In this document: in pieces, positions 15,957 to 25,097 of the stretch
Layout: each line of letters opens with the position of its first letter
Numbering within the stretch: the stretch's first letter is position 1
Origin: a virus
Length of the DNA: 64,000 nucleotides
Strand: one strand, 5' to 3'
IMG/VR virus record: IMGVR_UViG_3300037278_000728
Location: 1-64,000 of that record
The notes under the pieces: generated by a model
Seen by the model: the letters and a program-made list of their open reading frames with translations, nothing else
Told to the model about the DNA's origin: nothing
Databases searched by the model: none
Position numbers and translations under genes: made by a program

Positions 15957-17389
15957 TGCCAGAGAATTTTCATTATTCGGCGCAGTTAAGAAATTGGATA
16001 TTGCAGGTGATTCGAGTTTTCTCGGGATTGCAAGTTCAATATAATGTCGATGCATCGGGAAATCAATTGTATATGACCGTACCTATTATTTGGGGTGACG
16101 GGTCAATGCAAGCTGCTACAATTCAACGACTAAACTCAGAAAATATGATGCCGACTATTCCGATGATGAGCATCTATATTAATAATTTAAAATATGATAG
16201 AAGTAGATCGCAGGATCCAACGTATGTTGATTCAAAAAATTTAAGAACGCGGCAGTATGATCCTATATCAAATACGTTTTTACCTCTACAAGGAAATGCA
16301 TATACTATTAAACGACCTATGCCCGCGCCATATAAAATGGAAATGCGGTTAGATATTGTCACTAGTAACACGCAGCAAAAAATGCAAATTCTTGAACAAA
16401 TTTTGCCGCTGTTTAATCCTGCGATGGAAATTCAGAAAAGCGATAATTTTTTGGCATGGGACAGTTTAAGTTATCTTGAATTAACAGATACTATCTGGTC
16501 TAGTAGAACAATACCGGTTGGTCAAGGAACCGATACTACCTATGACATAACGACGCTACAGTTTGAATCTCCAATTTGGATGACATTATCAGCTAGTGTT
16601 AGTAAGATGAATGTTATTTTTAAAGTAATAACAGATATTATTGAATTATCAGATTGCAATGATTTAATGTTCGGCACGCGATCAGTAGTAACATTTAATA
16701 ACTATGGAATTTTTGTGCAAAATGGTATAATTAAAATACTGAAACAAGGATTAACGTCGCCTAATATTGTGGGCGTATATGGTCAACCTCAAGATTGGGG
16801 CGCTATTTTATCTAGTTATGGAAATTTACGACCAGGAGTTTCACAGATATCTCTTAGTTATGCTGATAATGCAAATGAAGTTATCGGAACTATTACTATT
16901 GATCCTTCGGATTCAACTAATATGTTATATAATATTGATGAAACTTCTTTACCCATTAATACAATCCCACCGATAACAGGCATTGTAAATCCGATGGAAG
17001 TCGCGCCTGGCTTTGGATTACCGTTTCCAACATCTGGCCAGAGTTATTTATTAACGGGAAATATCGGAAGTCAATTTCCATATGATAATTATGCAAATGT
17101 TAATTTGATAATAGAATCTGGTTCAGATTTAGAAACTGAAACAGATATTGATCTGATATCAGAATGGCCCTTATATGTAGGTACGGCATCAGCTAACATT
17201 AACGATATTATCACATATAATAGCAATAGTAATGCATGGATAACAACATTTTCAGCAAATAATAATGTTGGTAATATTCAATTTGTGGAGGATATCGGTA
17301 ATGGGGTTCAGTACCAATGGAACGGAAACACATGGATTCAAGCGGTTGACGGTCCTTATACTGCCGCTAATTGGAGTTTAATAATCTAA
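15956..17389 (+). CDS. 15: Tail sheath stabiliser/completion protein, T4 gp15-like, extended
   Basis: 477 aa, starting in the gp4 stop (TAATG). The N-terminal ~220 residues match gp15: V-P-I-I-W-G-D, P-T-I-P-M-M-S-I-Y-I, Y-T-I-K-R-P-M-P-A-P-Y-K, L-E-Q-I-L-P-L-F-N-P. T4 gp15 has 272 residues; the extra C-terminal half ends in N-D-I-I-T-Y and W-N-G-N-T-W-I-Q-A-V modules like those in the sheath. gp15 caps the finished tail and contacts the head. Confidence 0.75.
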   Translation: MPENFHYSAQLRNWILQVIRVFSGLQVQYNVDASGNQLYMTVPIIWGDGSMQAATIQRLNSENMMPTIPMMSIYINNLKYDRSRSQDPTYVDSKNLRTRQYDPISNTFLPLQGNAYTIKRPMPAPYKMEMRLDIVTSNTQQKMQILEQILPLFNPAMEIQKSDNFLAWDSLSYLELTDTIWSSRTIPVGQGTDTTYDITTLQFESPIWMTLSASVSKMNVIFKVITDIIELSDCNDLMFGTRSVVTFNNYGIFVQNGIIKILKQGLTSPNIVGVYGQPQDWGAILSSYGNLRPGVSQISLSYADNANEVIGTITIDPSDSTNMLYNIDETSLPINTIPPITGIVNPMEVAPGFGLPFPTSGQSYLLTGNIGSQFPYDNYANVNLIIESGSDLETETDIDLISEWPLYVGTASANINDIITYNSNSNAWITTFSANNNVGNIQFVEDIGNGVQYQWNGNTWIQAVDGPYTAANWSLII

Positions 17390-17878
17390 ATGAAAATTAA
17401 TACAAATCTAGAAGAAGAATTCAATCTTGCTCCTATGAGTTTAGCCGATGATACCGTAAAAGAAATGGCGATTGAAGTTGTTCAACCAGCGACATTAGAT
17501 CGATATAAGGAATTAGATAAAATTGAAGCTGCATTGCCTCAGGTATGTGGATTAGATGCGACCGATTTAGAGCTTGATGAATTAGCTAATTATGCAATTA
17601 CAGCACATAAAGACTTAATGGATCTTTCGATGAACATAGAACAACGATTTGCCGGAGAAATAGCGGGGGCTGCCGCAAATATGTTAGGCCATGCCGTTAC
17701 GGCTCGTACGAATAAAATTAAGAAAAAATTGGATATGATTGCTCTTCAGATTAAGAAGCAAGTTGCTGATGGGAAAACAAAATCAGCAGAAGAGCCCATA
17801 GACGGCAATTCTACTACGTTCACCCGTAATGAGTTGTTGGCTCAATTGTTGAAGAAACCAATAGAACCTGATAAATAG
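17390..17878 (+). CDS. 16: Terminase small subunit, T4 gp16-like
   Basis: 162 aa, same length as T4 gp16 (164). The central coiled region D-L-M-D-L-S-M-N-I-E-Q-R ... A-A-N-M-L-G-H-A-V ... K-K-K-L-D-M-I-A-L-Q-I-K-K fits gp16 of T4-like phages. It forms a ring that regulates gp17 during DNA packaging. It immediately follows gp15; the usual partner gp17 lies 7 kb downstream, separated by accessory genes. Confidence 0.7.
   Translation: MKINTNLEEEFNLAPMSLADDTVKEMAIEVVQPATLDRYKELDKIEAALPQVCGLDATDLELDELANYAITAHKDLMDLSMNIEQRFAGEIAGAAANMLGHAVTARTNKIKKKLDMIALQIKKQVADGKTKSAEEPIDGNSTTFTRNELLAQLLKKPIEPDK
17870..17877 (+). promoter_or_regulatory. Late promoter variant inside the gp16 stop
   Basis: GATAAATA overlapping the gp16 stop codon, 16 nt before ATG 17894, with AGAGG as SD in the leader. 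Confidence 0.5.
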
Positions 17879-17893
17879 ATATAGAGGTTTATA

Positions 17894-18505
17894 ATGAAAA
17901 AATTTAGCGAATATCTTTTTGAAAGTGTTAGAAATTACGAATATACCGTGAAGCTCTTGTTTAAACCAACGGACGATATATTAACTAAAATCGAGCGGGC
18001 TCTTTCTAGGTATGAATTAGTTGATATTACGGCCGTTCGTAGCCAACCCATTAAGCGGGTTGATAAAGATTTTCCAGGCATTAGTAATCCGGAAACTTAT
18101 ATTTTTAATGTTTCGGTTGCTTATCCTGCTCCGGCAGAATTTATTCGGCATACAATCGCTAACATTGGCCTCGAATTAGAAACAGTTTCGGTTGTGACTT
18201 CCGACCACGAAGCTAGTGTGGATAAAGAAGATTTCGAAATTGCCGCTAATACGAGCGATAAGGCATTATTGGATCAAGATTATCCAAAACAAGATAATAA
18301 AGTAATTGCCGATGCTAATTACGGGGACGAATATAATTCTAGATTGGTTAAGAATGCCGCTGGAAGCACAGATCAAATTATACCAAAAGAATTACGAAAA
18401 GAAAAAGGCAAGACATTGAATGATCCTGAATTTAAGATAGGTGAGAAATCTGCAATGGGTAGCTCAAAAAATAAATTACCTAAAGTTACGAGCTTTGCTC
18501 GATAG
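17894..18505 (+). CDS. Conserved phage protein, probably virion assembly
   Basis: 203 aa, SD AGAGG. Start M-K-K-F-S-E-Y-L-F-E-S, then a ferredoxin-like alternating region (Y-E-Y-T-V-K-L-L-F-K-P-T-D-D ... Y-I-F-N-V-S-V-A-Y-P-A-P) and a low-complexity charged tail. I recall similar proteins next to head genes in T4-like phages but know no function. No catalytic motif. Confidence 0.55.
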   Translation: MKKFSEYLFESVRNYEYTVKLLFKPTDDILTKIERALSRYELVDITAVRSQPIKRVDKDFPGISNPETYIFNVSVAYPAPAEFIRHTIANIGLELETVSVVTSDHEASVDKEDFEIAANTSDKALLDQDYPKQDNKVIADANYGDEYNSRLVKNAAGSTDQIIPKELRKEKGKTLNDPEFKIGEKSAMGSSKNKLPKVTSFAR

Positions 18506-18514
18506 GGAGTAATC

Positions 18515-21430
18515 ATGAATTTCGACTTCAGTCGTATATTAGCTACTTTTAATTCATTACAGTCAAATACTATGAGTGCAACGCCGCCCACTTCTGTAGT
18601 TAAGGAAGCCGGAAATTTTACCCCATCTAATTGGGGTGATCGTATTTTTGATGTATGGTCTGGAATTGCTCCCGATTTAATGTCGGTTCGTGGAATTGAT
18701 GGAGAAGGTGCGAGGGAGGCGGTAAGTGATCGTTTATATGATGAATATGGCGATTCCTGGAGAAATCTGACGCATTCTACCAGGGAGGAATTACTTCGAA
18801 CTTATCTTAGCGATGACGAAGTCGAAGCTGCTCAGCCGATGGCCGCAGATAATTCTTATGATTTTGAAGACGAAGTTACATTTAATGACAATTACGAATC
18901 AGAGGAGGATATTGACACCCGGGCAGCACAGCAGGATGATGAAAATGCCGCTCGTATGCCTGAGTCAAACGACGAAGCGCAATATTGTCCTAATTGTGGT
19001 GAAGTATTCGACTCGAGTAAAACTGAGTGTCGTAATTGTAATTCAGCTCTTAAGCCCTTTGTATCAGAAAGTATTTCTCGAAAGAAAAAAGTAACCGAAT
19101 CCGTTTGCAATAATTGTACGGCTGATGGTGTAATTCCTTGCCAGGTATGTAATGGCCATGCCGGAAACGATAAGTGTTCAGAATGCAAGGGAACCGGTGA
19201 AATGAATTGTCCAGAATGTAATGGGCAAGGATATATTACAGATAAAAAAATGAAAAAGATTAAAGAAGCCTATCGGGAAGACGACGAATTTGAAGAAGGT
19301 GCGGATGATTATTGCGAGGGTTGTTTCAAACGAGTAGCTAATCATGAATGTGACGAAGGATTACTTTGTGATGTCTGCTATCATGATATATATGGTGATC
19401 GAGATCCTCTAGATGAATGCCAATATTGTGAACCGGAAGAATCTAGCGTTAATATTACCACAAGTTATGATAGCAAGACCAGTAGAAAGTCTATTACCAT
19501 AACAGCCGATAATGATAAAGCCGAAGAGTTAGCTAGAATTATTGAATTATCTGGGTTAAATTCTTCTGCTCCTATTTCTCAAGCAGAGCCAAAAGAAATT
19601 TTGATGGAACCAGATACTGAAATGAATATGAGTGAATCAAAATTTGATAGCAATGAAGATTTCGAAGATGTTTGTCAAAATTGCGGCAAAGTAATTCATA
19701 ATGATAGATATAATGGATTATGTAGTAAATGTTATGATAAAAAACATACGTTAGATGAAGCAAAGAGTTACTCAATTCAGGCTCGTAAGACTAAAACTTC
19801 TCCTGTAACTTATCTAAGTTTAACTCCTACTAAATGGGTTACTTCAAAAGAGAAGGCGTTTAAGTTTGATGATCGTGAATCTGCTGTAACTAAGGCCACG
19901 GCTATTAAGGGAAAGAATGAAGTTGTGGATGTTAAGGTTGTACCAAATCTTAATGAATCGAAGTTAAATGAATTTCATGCACGGGGACACGAATGTGATT
20001 TTTGCGGTAACCCATTATCCCAAGATGATTATATTGCTTCCGGAAAGTGGAGTTATAAATGCGGATCTTGTGGGTTTAAATACAATCATGGTGGGGAAAC
20101 TCCCGAAGCTCAAATTAGAGCTCAATTAAAAAGTGGCAAAATTGATCAAGGTGATTCTTATTCCTATCTTGATGAATCAGCGGAGCCAAAAAGAATTAAA
20201 CATCCCGGGGTTAGGTGCAGCGCAGCAGATTGCAAAAAAACCGCTCGATGGAGAATGAAGGATGGTAAAATGATGTGTGATAATTGCAAGACAGCAAACG
20301 ATAAAAAGGTTGATGAATCATTAACGCCCTCTAGAAAATCAACCGGGCTTAATGGTGCGCCGAAAGCATGGGCGAATGAACCAAATGAGCAAATTGCTCA
20401 TTGGAGGGCGGTGTGTGATGATACTCAGGGATTGAGCCAGTCGCACGATATGTTCCCAAATCGTATTGGTGATAACCCATTGAAGGTTGCGGTTAATAAA
20501 ATTGATAAACCGTTGCATGAGAACGCAAAGGTTAATGCAATTGCTGAAAATTTAGCAGGTAAATTTAAAACTCTGGATGAGGGCTTGGGCAAGGAAATTA
20601 AACGTGGTCTTGCTGGATGGGATCCTGAATTGGATGCAACACCAAAATCCGTTATATCTAGAGTTAGAAAAATGACAATCCCAGAATTAAAGAAGATGCT
20701 AGCAAACCCAGATACTACTGCAAAGCATTCTCCTGCAGGACTTCAGCAGAAAGCAATTCGACAAGAATTAAAACGTCGAGGAGTAAATGAAACGGTTATT
20801 AATGAAAACGAAGAGCAAACTCTTAGGGAAAAATTATCGGCATTGAAAAAAAGATATAATATGGCGGTATCAGCAAAAGCTCCTAATAGGCATGCCATTA
20901 AAGCCGAAATAGAGCGAGTTAAAAATAAACTTGCTGATTCTGTACCTAGCGAATCATTAACGGAAAATGATGCAAAATATACGGCCAATCAATTAAATTT
21001 TAAACATTTAGAAAGTAAGTTAGCTAATTTTGGATATACGCATAGTCCGGAAGAGGAAGAATCCGGTAATCATTCTTCTCATGTTTTTACTCGTGGTGAT
21101 GGTGATTTTATCACGGTATCAAAAGATGGCAAGTTTGATTGGGCAATAAATGATGAGTTTGGCTTTTCAAAAGAAGGTACCGGCAGGACAGCATTATTAC
21201 AAACTTTAACCTTTCAAAAAGGTAATCCAATGGATTCATTAGATACATTTCCCGAGGTAGATTCAACAGAATTATCGCATGAGGATTTGGATGATTTACT
21301 TGATGTGCCAGCAAAAAAGAAATTTAATGCTTGCTCTAGATGCAGCGGAACAGGTAAAGTTGCAGGGCTAACATGTTCAGAATGTTTTGGTGAGGGAACC
21401 GGTAAGTGGGGAGATGAATATTATGACTAA
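18515..21430 (+). CDS. 971-aa multi-zinc-ribbon protein with DnaJ-like Cys repeats
   Basis: ATG follows AGGGAG. At least seven CxxC-pair modules are spread along the chain: C-P-N-C ... C-R-N-C (about residue 156), a DnaJ-type cluster with C-S-E-C-K-G-T-G and C-P-E-C-N-G-Q-G (198-235), C-E-G-C ... C-D-V-C (265-290), C-Q-N-C ... C-S-K-C (387-410), C-D-F-C ... C-G-S-C (492-520), C-K ... C-D-N-C (568-592), and a C-terminal DnaJ-type pair (940-960). Linkers are acidic or Lys-rich with recurring S-E-S and L-N-E-S motifs that resemble prohead cleavage sites. There is no J-domain. It might be a zinc-rich head-core or scaffold protein; function unknown. Confidence 0.6.
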   Translation: MNFDFSRILATFNSLQSNTMSATPPTSVVKEAGNFTPSNWGDRIFDVWSGIAPDLMSVRGIDGEGAREAVSDRLYDEYGDSWRNLTHSTREELLRTYLSDDEVEAAQPMAADNSYDFEDEVTFNDNYESEEDIDTRAAQQDDENAARMPESNDEAQYCPNCGEVFDSSKTECRNCNSALKPFVSESISRKKKVTESVCNNCTADGVIPCQVCNGHAGNDKCSECKGTGEMNCPECNGQGYITDKKMKKIKEAYREDDEFEEGADDYCEGCFKRVANHECDEGLLCDVCYHDIYGDRDPLDECQYCEPEESSVNITTSYDSKTSRKSITITADNDKAEELARIIELSGLNSSAPISQAEPKEILMEPDTEMNMSESKFDSNEDFEDVCQNCGKVIHNDRYNGLCSKCYDKKHTLDEAKSYSIQARKTKTSPVTYLSLTPTKWVTSKEKAFKFDDRESAVTKATAIKGKNEVVDVKVVPNLNESKLNEFHARGHECDFCGNPLSQDDYIASGKWSYKCGSCGFKYNHGGETPEAQIRAQLKSGKIDQGDSYSYLDESAEPKRIKHPGVRCSAADCKKTARWRMKDGKMMCDNCKTANDKKVDESLTPSRKSTGLNGAPKAWANEPNEQIAHWRAVCDDTQGLSQSHDMFPNRIGDNPLKVAVNKIDKPLHENAKVNAIAENLAGKFKTLDEGLGKEIKRGLAGWDPELDATPKSVISRVRKMTIPELKKMLANPDTTAKHSPAGLQQKAIRQELKRRGVNETVINENEEQTLREKLSALKKRYNMAVSAKAPNRHAIKAEIERVKNKLADSVPSESLTENDAKYTANQLNFKHLESKLANFGYTHSPEEEESGNHSSHVFTRGDGDFITVSKDGKFDWAINDEFGFSKEGTGRTALLQTLTFQKGNPMDSLDTFPEVDSTELSHEDLDDLLDVPAKKKFNACSRCSGTGKVAGLTCSECFGEGTGKWGDEYYD

Positions 21431-21710
21431 TGTTAAAAATAGTGTTGAGTTACTTAGATCATATTCTGATCTAATAATGGAAGCCGAAAATGATGTAGAG
21501 CCGTCAACTGAACCTGCAGCGCAAGATCATCAATTTGATTTTAGCCAGCCTGCGGCTACTGACGACGATCCTGTTGGGCAGTTAGCAGACTATTTAGAAG
21601 AGGCTAATGAAGAAGATGATTTTACCCAGCTTATTCAGCAATTTTTAAAAGATAAAAATTATGAAATAGTTCCGACTCGAGGATTAGAAAATCTAATTGG
21701 TAATGTATAA
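21423..21710 (+). CDS. Small acidic protein coupled to zinc-ribbon gene
   Basis: 95 aa from ATG 21423 (SD GGAGATG), overlapping the previous gene by 8 bp. Strongly acidic middle (E-P-S-T-E-P, D-D-D-P-V-G, E-E-A-N-E-E-D-D), then an amphipathic C-terminal helix. Not recognised; co-translated with the 971-aa protein. Confidence 0.65.
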   Translation: MTNVKNSVELLRSYSDLIMEAENDVEPSTEPAAQDHQFDFSQPAATDDDPVGQLADYLEEANEEDDFTQLIQQFLKDKNYEIVPTRGLENLIGNV

Positions 21711-22087
21711 TGGAAAGATCTATTAGTCCAATACGTGCTAGAAGATTAGGGATGCTTGCCGAAACAGCACACGGTTCTATTCATCCTGAGCAATCGGCGG
21801 CGATACCGAATCCTACTTGGTACCCAAACGGGGACCAATATTTTCACATGAGATCTATGATAATGGCTGCAAGTTATCCTGATGAGCCAAAAATTGCTCC
21901 TTATGGTCCATATGAAGATCAAGCCTTTAGTGCAGCTTATACCCAACAAGAACAAGATATGATTGATAAAGCGTCGGCCTTATGCGGGCATCCAGGTAAA
22001 AAATTGGGAAATAGAAATAGCGCAGAGACTCCTGAAATTCATAAACACTCCCCTAACAATCATAATTCTGGTGCGCATCCAAAATAA
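21710..22087 (+). CDS. Hypothetical protein in coupled chain
   Basis: 125 aa, starting in the preceding stop (TAATG). Contains P-N-P-T-W-Y-P-N-G and a C-terminal stretch rich in His, Asn and Pro. No known family recognised. Coupled to a 29-codon frame downstream. Confidence 0.6.
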   Translation: MERSISPIRARRLGMLAETAHGSIHPEQSAAIPNPTWYPNGDQYFHMRSMIMAASYPDEPKIAPYGPYEDQAFSAAYTQQEQDMIDKASALCGHPGKKLGNRNSAETPEIHKHSPNNHNSGAHPK

Positions 22088-22176
22088 TGTATTATTGCGA
22101 AGAATTTACAGAGTTAATTGGAACTATAGCAATACCAGGAAAATATCATAACTATAACTCAGGGAAGAATTCATAA
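22087..22176 (+). CDS. 29-aa coupled micro-ORF
   Basis: ATG overlaps the preceding stop (TAATG) and its own stop overlaps the next ATG (TAATG), so it forms a link in a continuous translational chain 21423-24678. It starts M-Y-Y-C-E-E-F-T. It may be a true small protein or a ribosome relay. Confidence 0.45.
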   Translation: MYYCEEFTELIGTIAIPGKYHNYNSGKNS

Positions 22177-23549
22177 TGCACATAAATGAAATTATTAAGT
22201 ATGGAGAAATAAAGCCCGGAGGTAAATTATTATTGACTCCGGAGCAGCTTAATGATGCAATTGCGTTTATTAAACGTAGGTGCAAAAAAATTCTAGAGGA
22301 CTATCGTAAAACAAATCGAATTTTTTATCGAGGTACCTATGAAAATGGGTCAAATATTTTTATAGGAAAACCGTTTAACGATCGACGCCCTAGAGATACC
22401 GACCGGCGTAATCAGAAATTAATTGATGATAAACTATCTAAGATGGGATTTACGGCTCTCCGAAAAAATAGTATTTTTGTAACTGCTTCGGGTATGGATA
22501 TTGCACATTATGGAGATCGATTTGTTATTTTTCCTATTGATGGGTTTTCGTATATGTGGACTCCGGCAGCCAATGATTTAACAGCCGAGTATTCTTTATC
22601 AAATTACTATGAGGATAGTAATTCTTTTCAGGAAGATTTACATAATCTAACGGCAAAAGAGTTCGTTGACAAATATAAATTTAAAAATAATGTAGGTATA
22701 TACAATGCCTTGCGATCGAGTAGTGAAGTTTGCATTCATGGAGCATATATCGCTATACGGGCAGACGAATTATCTTTTCCTATTATTATGTATGAATTAT
22801 TTGGTGATGCCACGGCTGAAAAAATTATACTTTCCGTATTACGTGCAACTGGGAATTTTTTAAAATATATTATAAATCCAACGGAAAAAATGATTTTGAC
22901 CGCCTGCGCGTCGTCGGGAGTAGCATTAAAATATGTTAAAAATCCCTCTAGAAAACTAATTCTATATGCCTTAAAACATAAACCTGCTGCAATTGAATTT
23001 GTTACGGATCAAGATGAAGAAATGCAACTTTTTATAGCTAGACACAATGCATGGTTATTCAGATATCTGAAAAATCCTAGTGAAAAGGTTAAAGAAATTG
23101 CGGTATCTCATGAGCCTCGTTTAATAAATTCAATTAAAAATCCTAGTGAAAAATTAAAAAAAATTGCTTTGCAAAATGCCAAAGATCCATGGGTTCTCTG
23201 TAATTTATTACAGCAAGTATCTGTGAGTGACAAACTTATATCAATAGCGATAAAAAGTACTCCCGATGTTATTGAATTTATTAAATTTCCGACAAAAGAA
23301 ATGCAAATGGCGGCTGTATCCCGTGAGGGGTTAGTTTTACGTTTTTTTAAAAACCAGGCGTCACCTGAAGTTCAATTAGCCGCGGTTACTCAAAATCCAA
23401 GTGCGATTATGTATATACAAAATCCTTCAGAGGAAATTCAAATTGCCGCGGTTACTGCTGCTCCATTTGTGGTGTATGATATTCCTCATGCTTGCGCTGC
23501 CGCAATTAAAATAGCGCAAGCGAACGGGGTGAAGTATCGTGCTAATTAA
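22176..23549 (+). CDS. ART-like paralogue D fused to alpha-hairpin repeats
   Basis: 457 aa. N-terminal ~215 residues are the ART-like core: F-Y-R-G-T-Y (about residue 50), G-K-P-F-N-D-R-R-P-R-D-T, R-K-N-S-I-F-V-T, H-Y-G, F-P-I-D-G-F-S-Y-M-W, and S-S-E-V-C-I-H-G-A-Y. From about residue 225 there are about nine repeats of the N-P-S-E-x-x-x-x-A-A-V type, related to those at 1-360. The repeats likely form a solenoid that could bind a partner. It overlaps the next paralogue by 11 bp. Confidence 0.5.
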   Translation: MHINEIIKYGEIKPGGKLLLTPEQLNDAIAFIKRRCKKILEDYRKTNRIFYRGTYENGSNIFIGKPFNDRRPRDTDRRNQKLIDDKLSKMGFTALRKNSIFVTASGMDIAHYGDRFVIFPIDGFSYMWTPAANDLTAEYSLSNYYEDSNSFQEDLHNLTAKEFVDKYKFKNNVGIYNALRSSSEVCIHGAYIAIRADELSFPIIMYELFGDATAEKIILSVLRATGNFLKYIINPTEKMILTACASSGVALKYVKNPSRKLILYALKHKPAAIEFVTDQDEEMQLFIARHNAWLFRYLKNPSEKVKEIAVSHEPRLINSIKNPSEKLKKIALQNAKDPWVLCNLLQQVSVSDKLISIAIKSTPDVIEFIKFPTKEMQMAAVSREGLVLRFFKNQASPEVQLAAVTQNPSAIMYIQNPSEEIQIAAVTAAPFVVYDIPHACAAAIKIAQANGVKYRAN

Positions 23550-24678
23550 TGAAATTTTTAAACCCGGGCGAATAATATCTGGCCAAACGACCTACGTAGA
23601 TAAAAATAGAGCCACGGAAATCGCTGAGTTTATTCAACGTAAATGTAAAATTATTTTATCAATGTATAACGACACCCATCGAATTTTATATCGCGGTCAA
23701 GGTCTACGTGATGATGTTAATAAAGAAATTTTTATTGGCAAGCCACGCATGGATAGAATGCCAAAAGATACCTTCCCAGCAATACATCACGCCCTCGATA
23801 AAAAGTTAAAAGCCGCGGGATTTTTGGCACGACGAGGAAATAGTTTATTTGTCACCTCGGCAGAAGATAGAGCTAACTCTTATGGACGTAAATATGTAAT
23901 CTTTCCATTAGACGGGTTTAAATATACGTGGACTCCGATCGCGCAAGATCTTACGTCGGATTTAGGTCTATATGATTACTCGAATTCTAGATTTGCAACC
24001 GATTTACAAACTCTTAATGCCTATGCCTTTGTAGAAACATATGATTTTAAAAATAGCTCTGAACTAGAACGCGCACTTCTTAATGGCAACGAGGTTTATA
24101 TTCGAGGAACATATATTGCGATATATGCCGATAGTTCACTATTTTTAGAAGTATTTAAAAAGTTAATGCCAGTAGATGCGATTATATTAACTCGATTAAC
24201 GACTCACGGAGATTATATAGAGCACGTTAAAAATCCGTCCGATTTAATGATAAAGTTGGCAATTAAAACATATCCGGCCGCATATAGATTTTATAATAAT
24301 CCGACAGATGAAATGAAATTTATTGCACTGCGTTTAAATCCCTATGTTTTAAGATATATGGAAAATCCTTCAGAAGAAATAAAAGAATTCGCTATTAAAT
24401 ACGATGCGTTTACAATTATGATGATTAAAAACCCGTCGGAAAAATTACAGTTAATCGCGGTTAGCCGACAGCCTGAAATTATTTTACAACTGCTTCAACA
24501 AGGTGTAGCCTCGGAAAAGGTAAAATTAATGGCAGTAGAAACCCATCCAGACGTAATTCGTTATATTAACCATCCGTCGAAAGAAGTACAAATAGCTGCT
24601 GTGACGGCCAGCCCTAGTATTATTGCCCATATAGATAATCCATGCGAAGAAGCTAAAGTAATAGCAGGTATAAAATGA
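23539..24678 (+). CDS. ART-like paralogue E fused to alpha-hairpin repeats
   Basis: 379 aa from GTG 23539 (SD GGGGTG), tandem duplicate of the preceding gene. Core blocks: L-Y-R-G-Q-G, G-K-P-R-M-D-R-M-P-K-D-T, R-G-N-S-L-F-V-T with S-Y-G, F-P-L-D-G-F-K-Y-T-W, and G-N-E-V-Y-I-R-G-T-Y. About six repeats follow (N-P-S-E-E-I-K-E-F-A-I and similar). Its stop overlaps the terminase start (ATGA), so it is translated from the same message as the packaging motor. Confidence 0.5.
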   Translation: MLINEIFKPGRIISGQTTYVDKNRATEIAEFIQRKCKIILSMYNDTHRILYRGQGLRDDVNKEIFIGKPRMDRMPKDTFPAIHHALDKKLKAAGFLARRGNSLFVTSAEDRANSYGRKYVIFPLDGFKYTWTPIAQDLTSDLGLYDYSNSRFATDLQTLNAYAFVETYDFKNSSELERALLNGNEVYIRGTYIAIYADSSLFLEVFKKLMPVDAIILTRLTTHGDYIEHVKNPSDLMIKLAIKTYPAAYRFYNNPTDEMKFIALRLNPYVLRYMENPSEEIKEFAIKYDAFTIMMIKNPSEKLQLIAVSRQPEIILQLLQQGVASEKVKLMAVETHPDVIRYINHPSKEVQIAAVTASPSIIAHIDNPCEEAKVIAGIK

Positions 24679-25097
24679 GTAGTTATTTGGAATCCGCTGT
24701 AATTAAAAAACCTCATCAAAAAATGTCTTATACTCCCGAGCAACTGCAAGAATTTGCAAAATGCGCAGATCCTGTAACGGGCCCACATTATTTTTTGTCT
24801 AATTATTTTTATGTTCAGTGCAAAGGAAAAATTAAATATAAACCATATTCTTATCAAGACAAGTTAATTGATGTATACCACAATAACAGGTGGTCGATTT
24901 CGTTACTTCCTCGGCAATCAGGCAAATGTTTGACGGCTAGCATAAATGTAACTATAAGGAATAAAAAGAAAGAAGTATATATTATTCCTATAGGAGTATT
25001 TTATGAATATGAATTTGCAAAGCGGGCCGGAACAGACTTACCAGATATCAGTGAGTATAGACAGCCTGGGGAAAGAACACTCACAAAGAAAATATAA
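24675..25097 (+). CDS. 17: Large terminase N-extein plus N-half of a split intein
   Basis: 140 codons. Residues 1-84 are terminase gp17 up to the Walker A lysine (P-R-Q-S-G-K, ending at 24926). At Cys 24927 an intein N-half begins (C-L-T-A-S-I-N-V-T-I) and ends at a stop at 25095. The short N-half (56 aa) contains only block A, so the split lies before block B, as in the atypically split AceL-TerL type. It cannot act alone: it must trans-splice to the product of 25359-27035 to rebuild the ATPase. Confidence 0.85.
   Translation: MSSYLESAVIKKPHQKMSYTPEQLQEFAKCADPVTGPHYFLSNYFYVQCKGKIKYKPYSYQDKLIDVYHNNRWSISLLPRQSGKCLTASINVTIRNKKKEVYIIPIGVFYEYEFAKRAGTDLPDISEYRQPGERTLTKKI

Noticed and set aside
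18813-19188. Overlapping long frames on both strands inside the zinc-ribbon gene
   Set aside because: They lack ribosome binding sites and are explained by the coding bias of the 971-aa frame.
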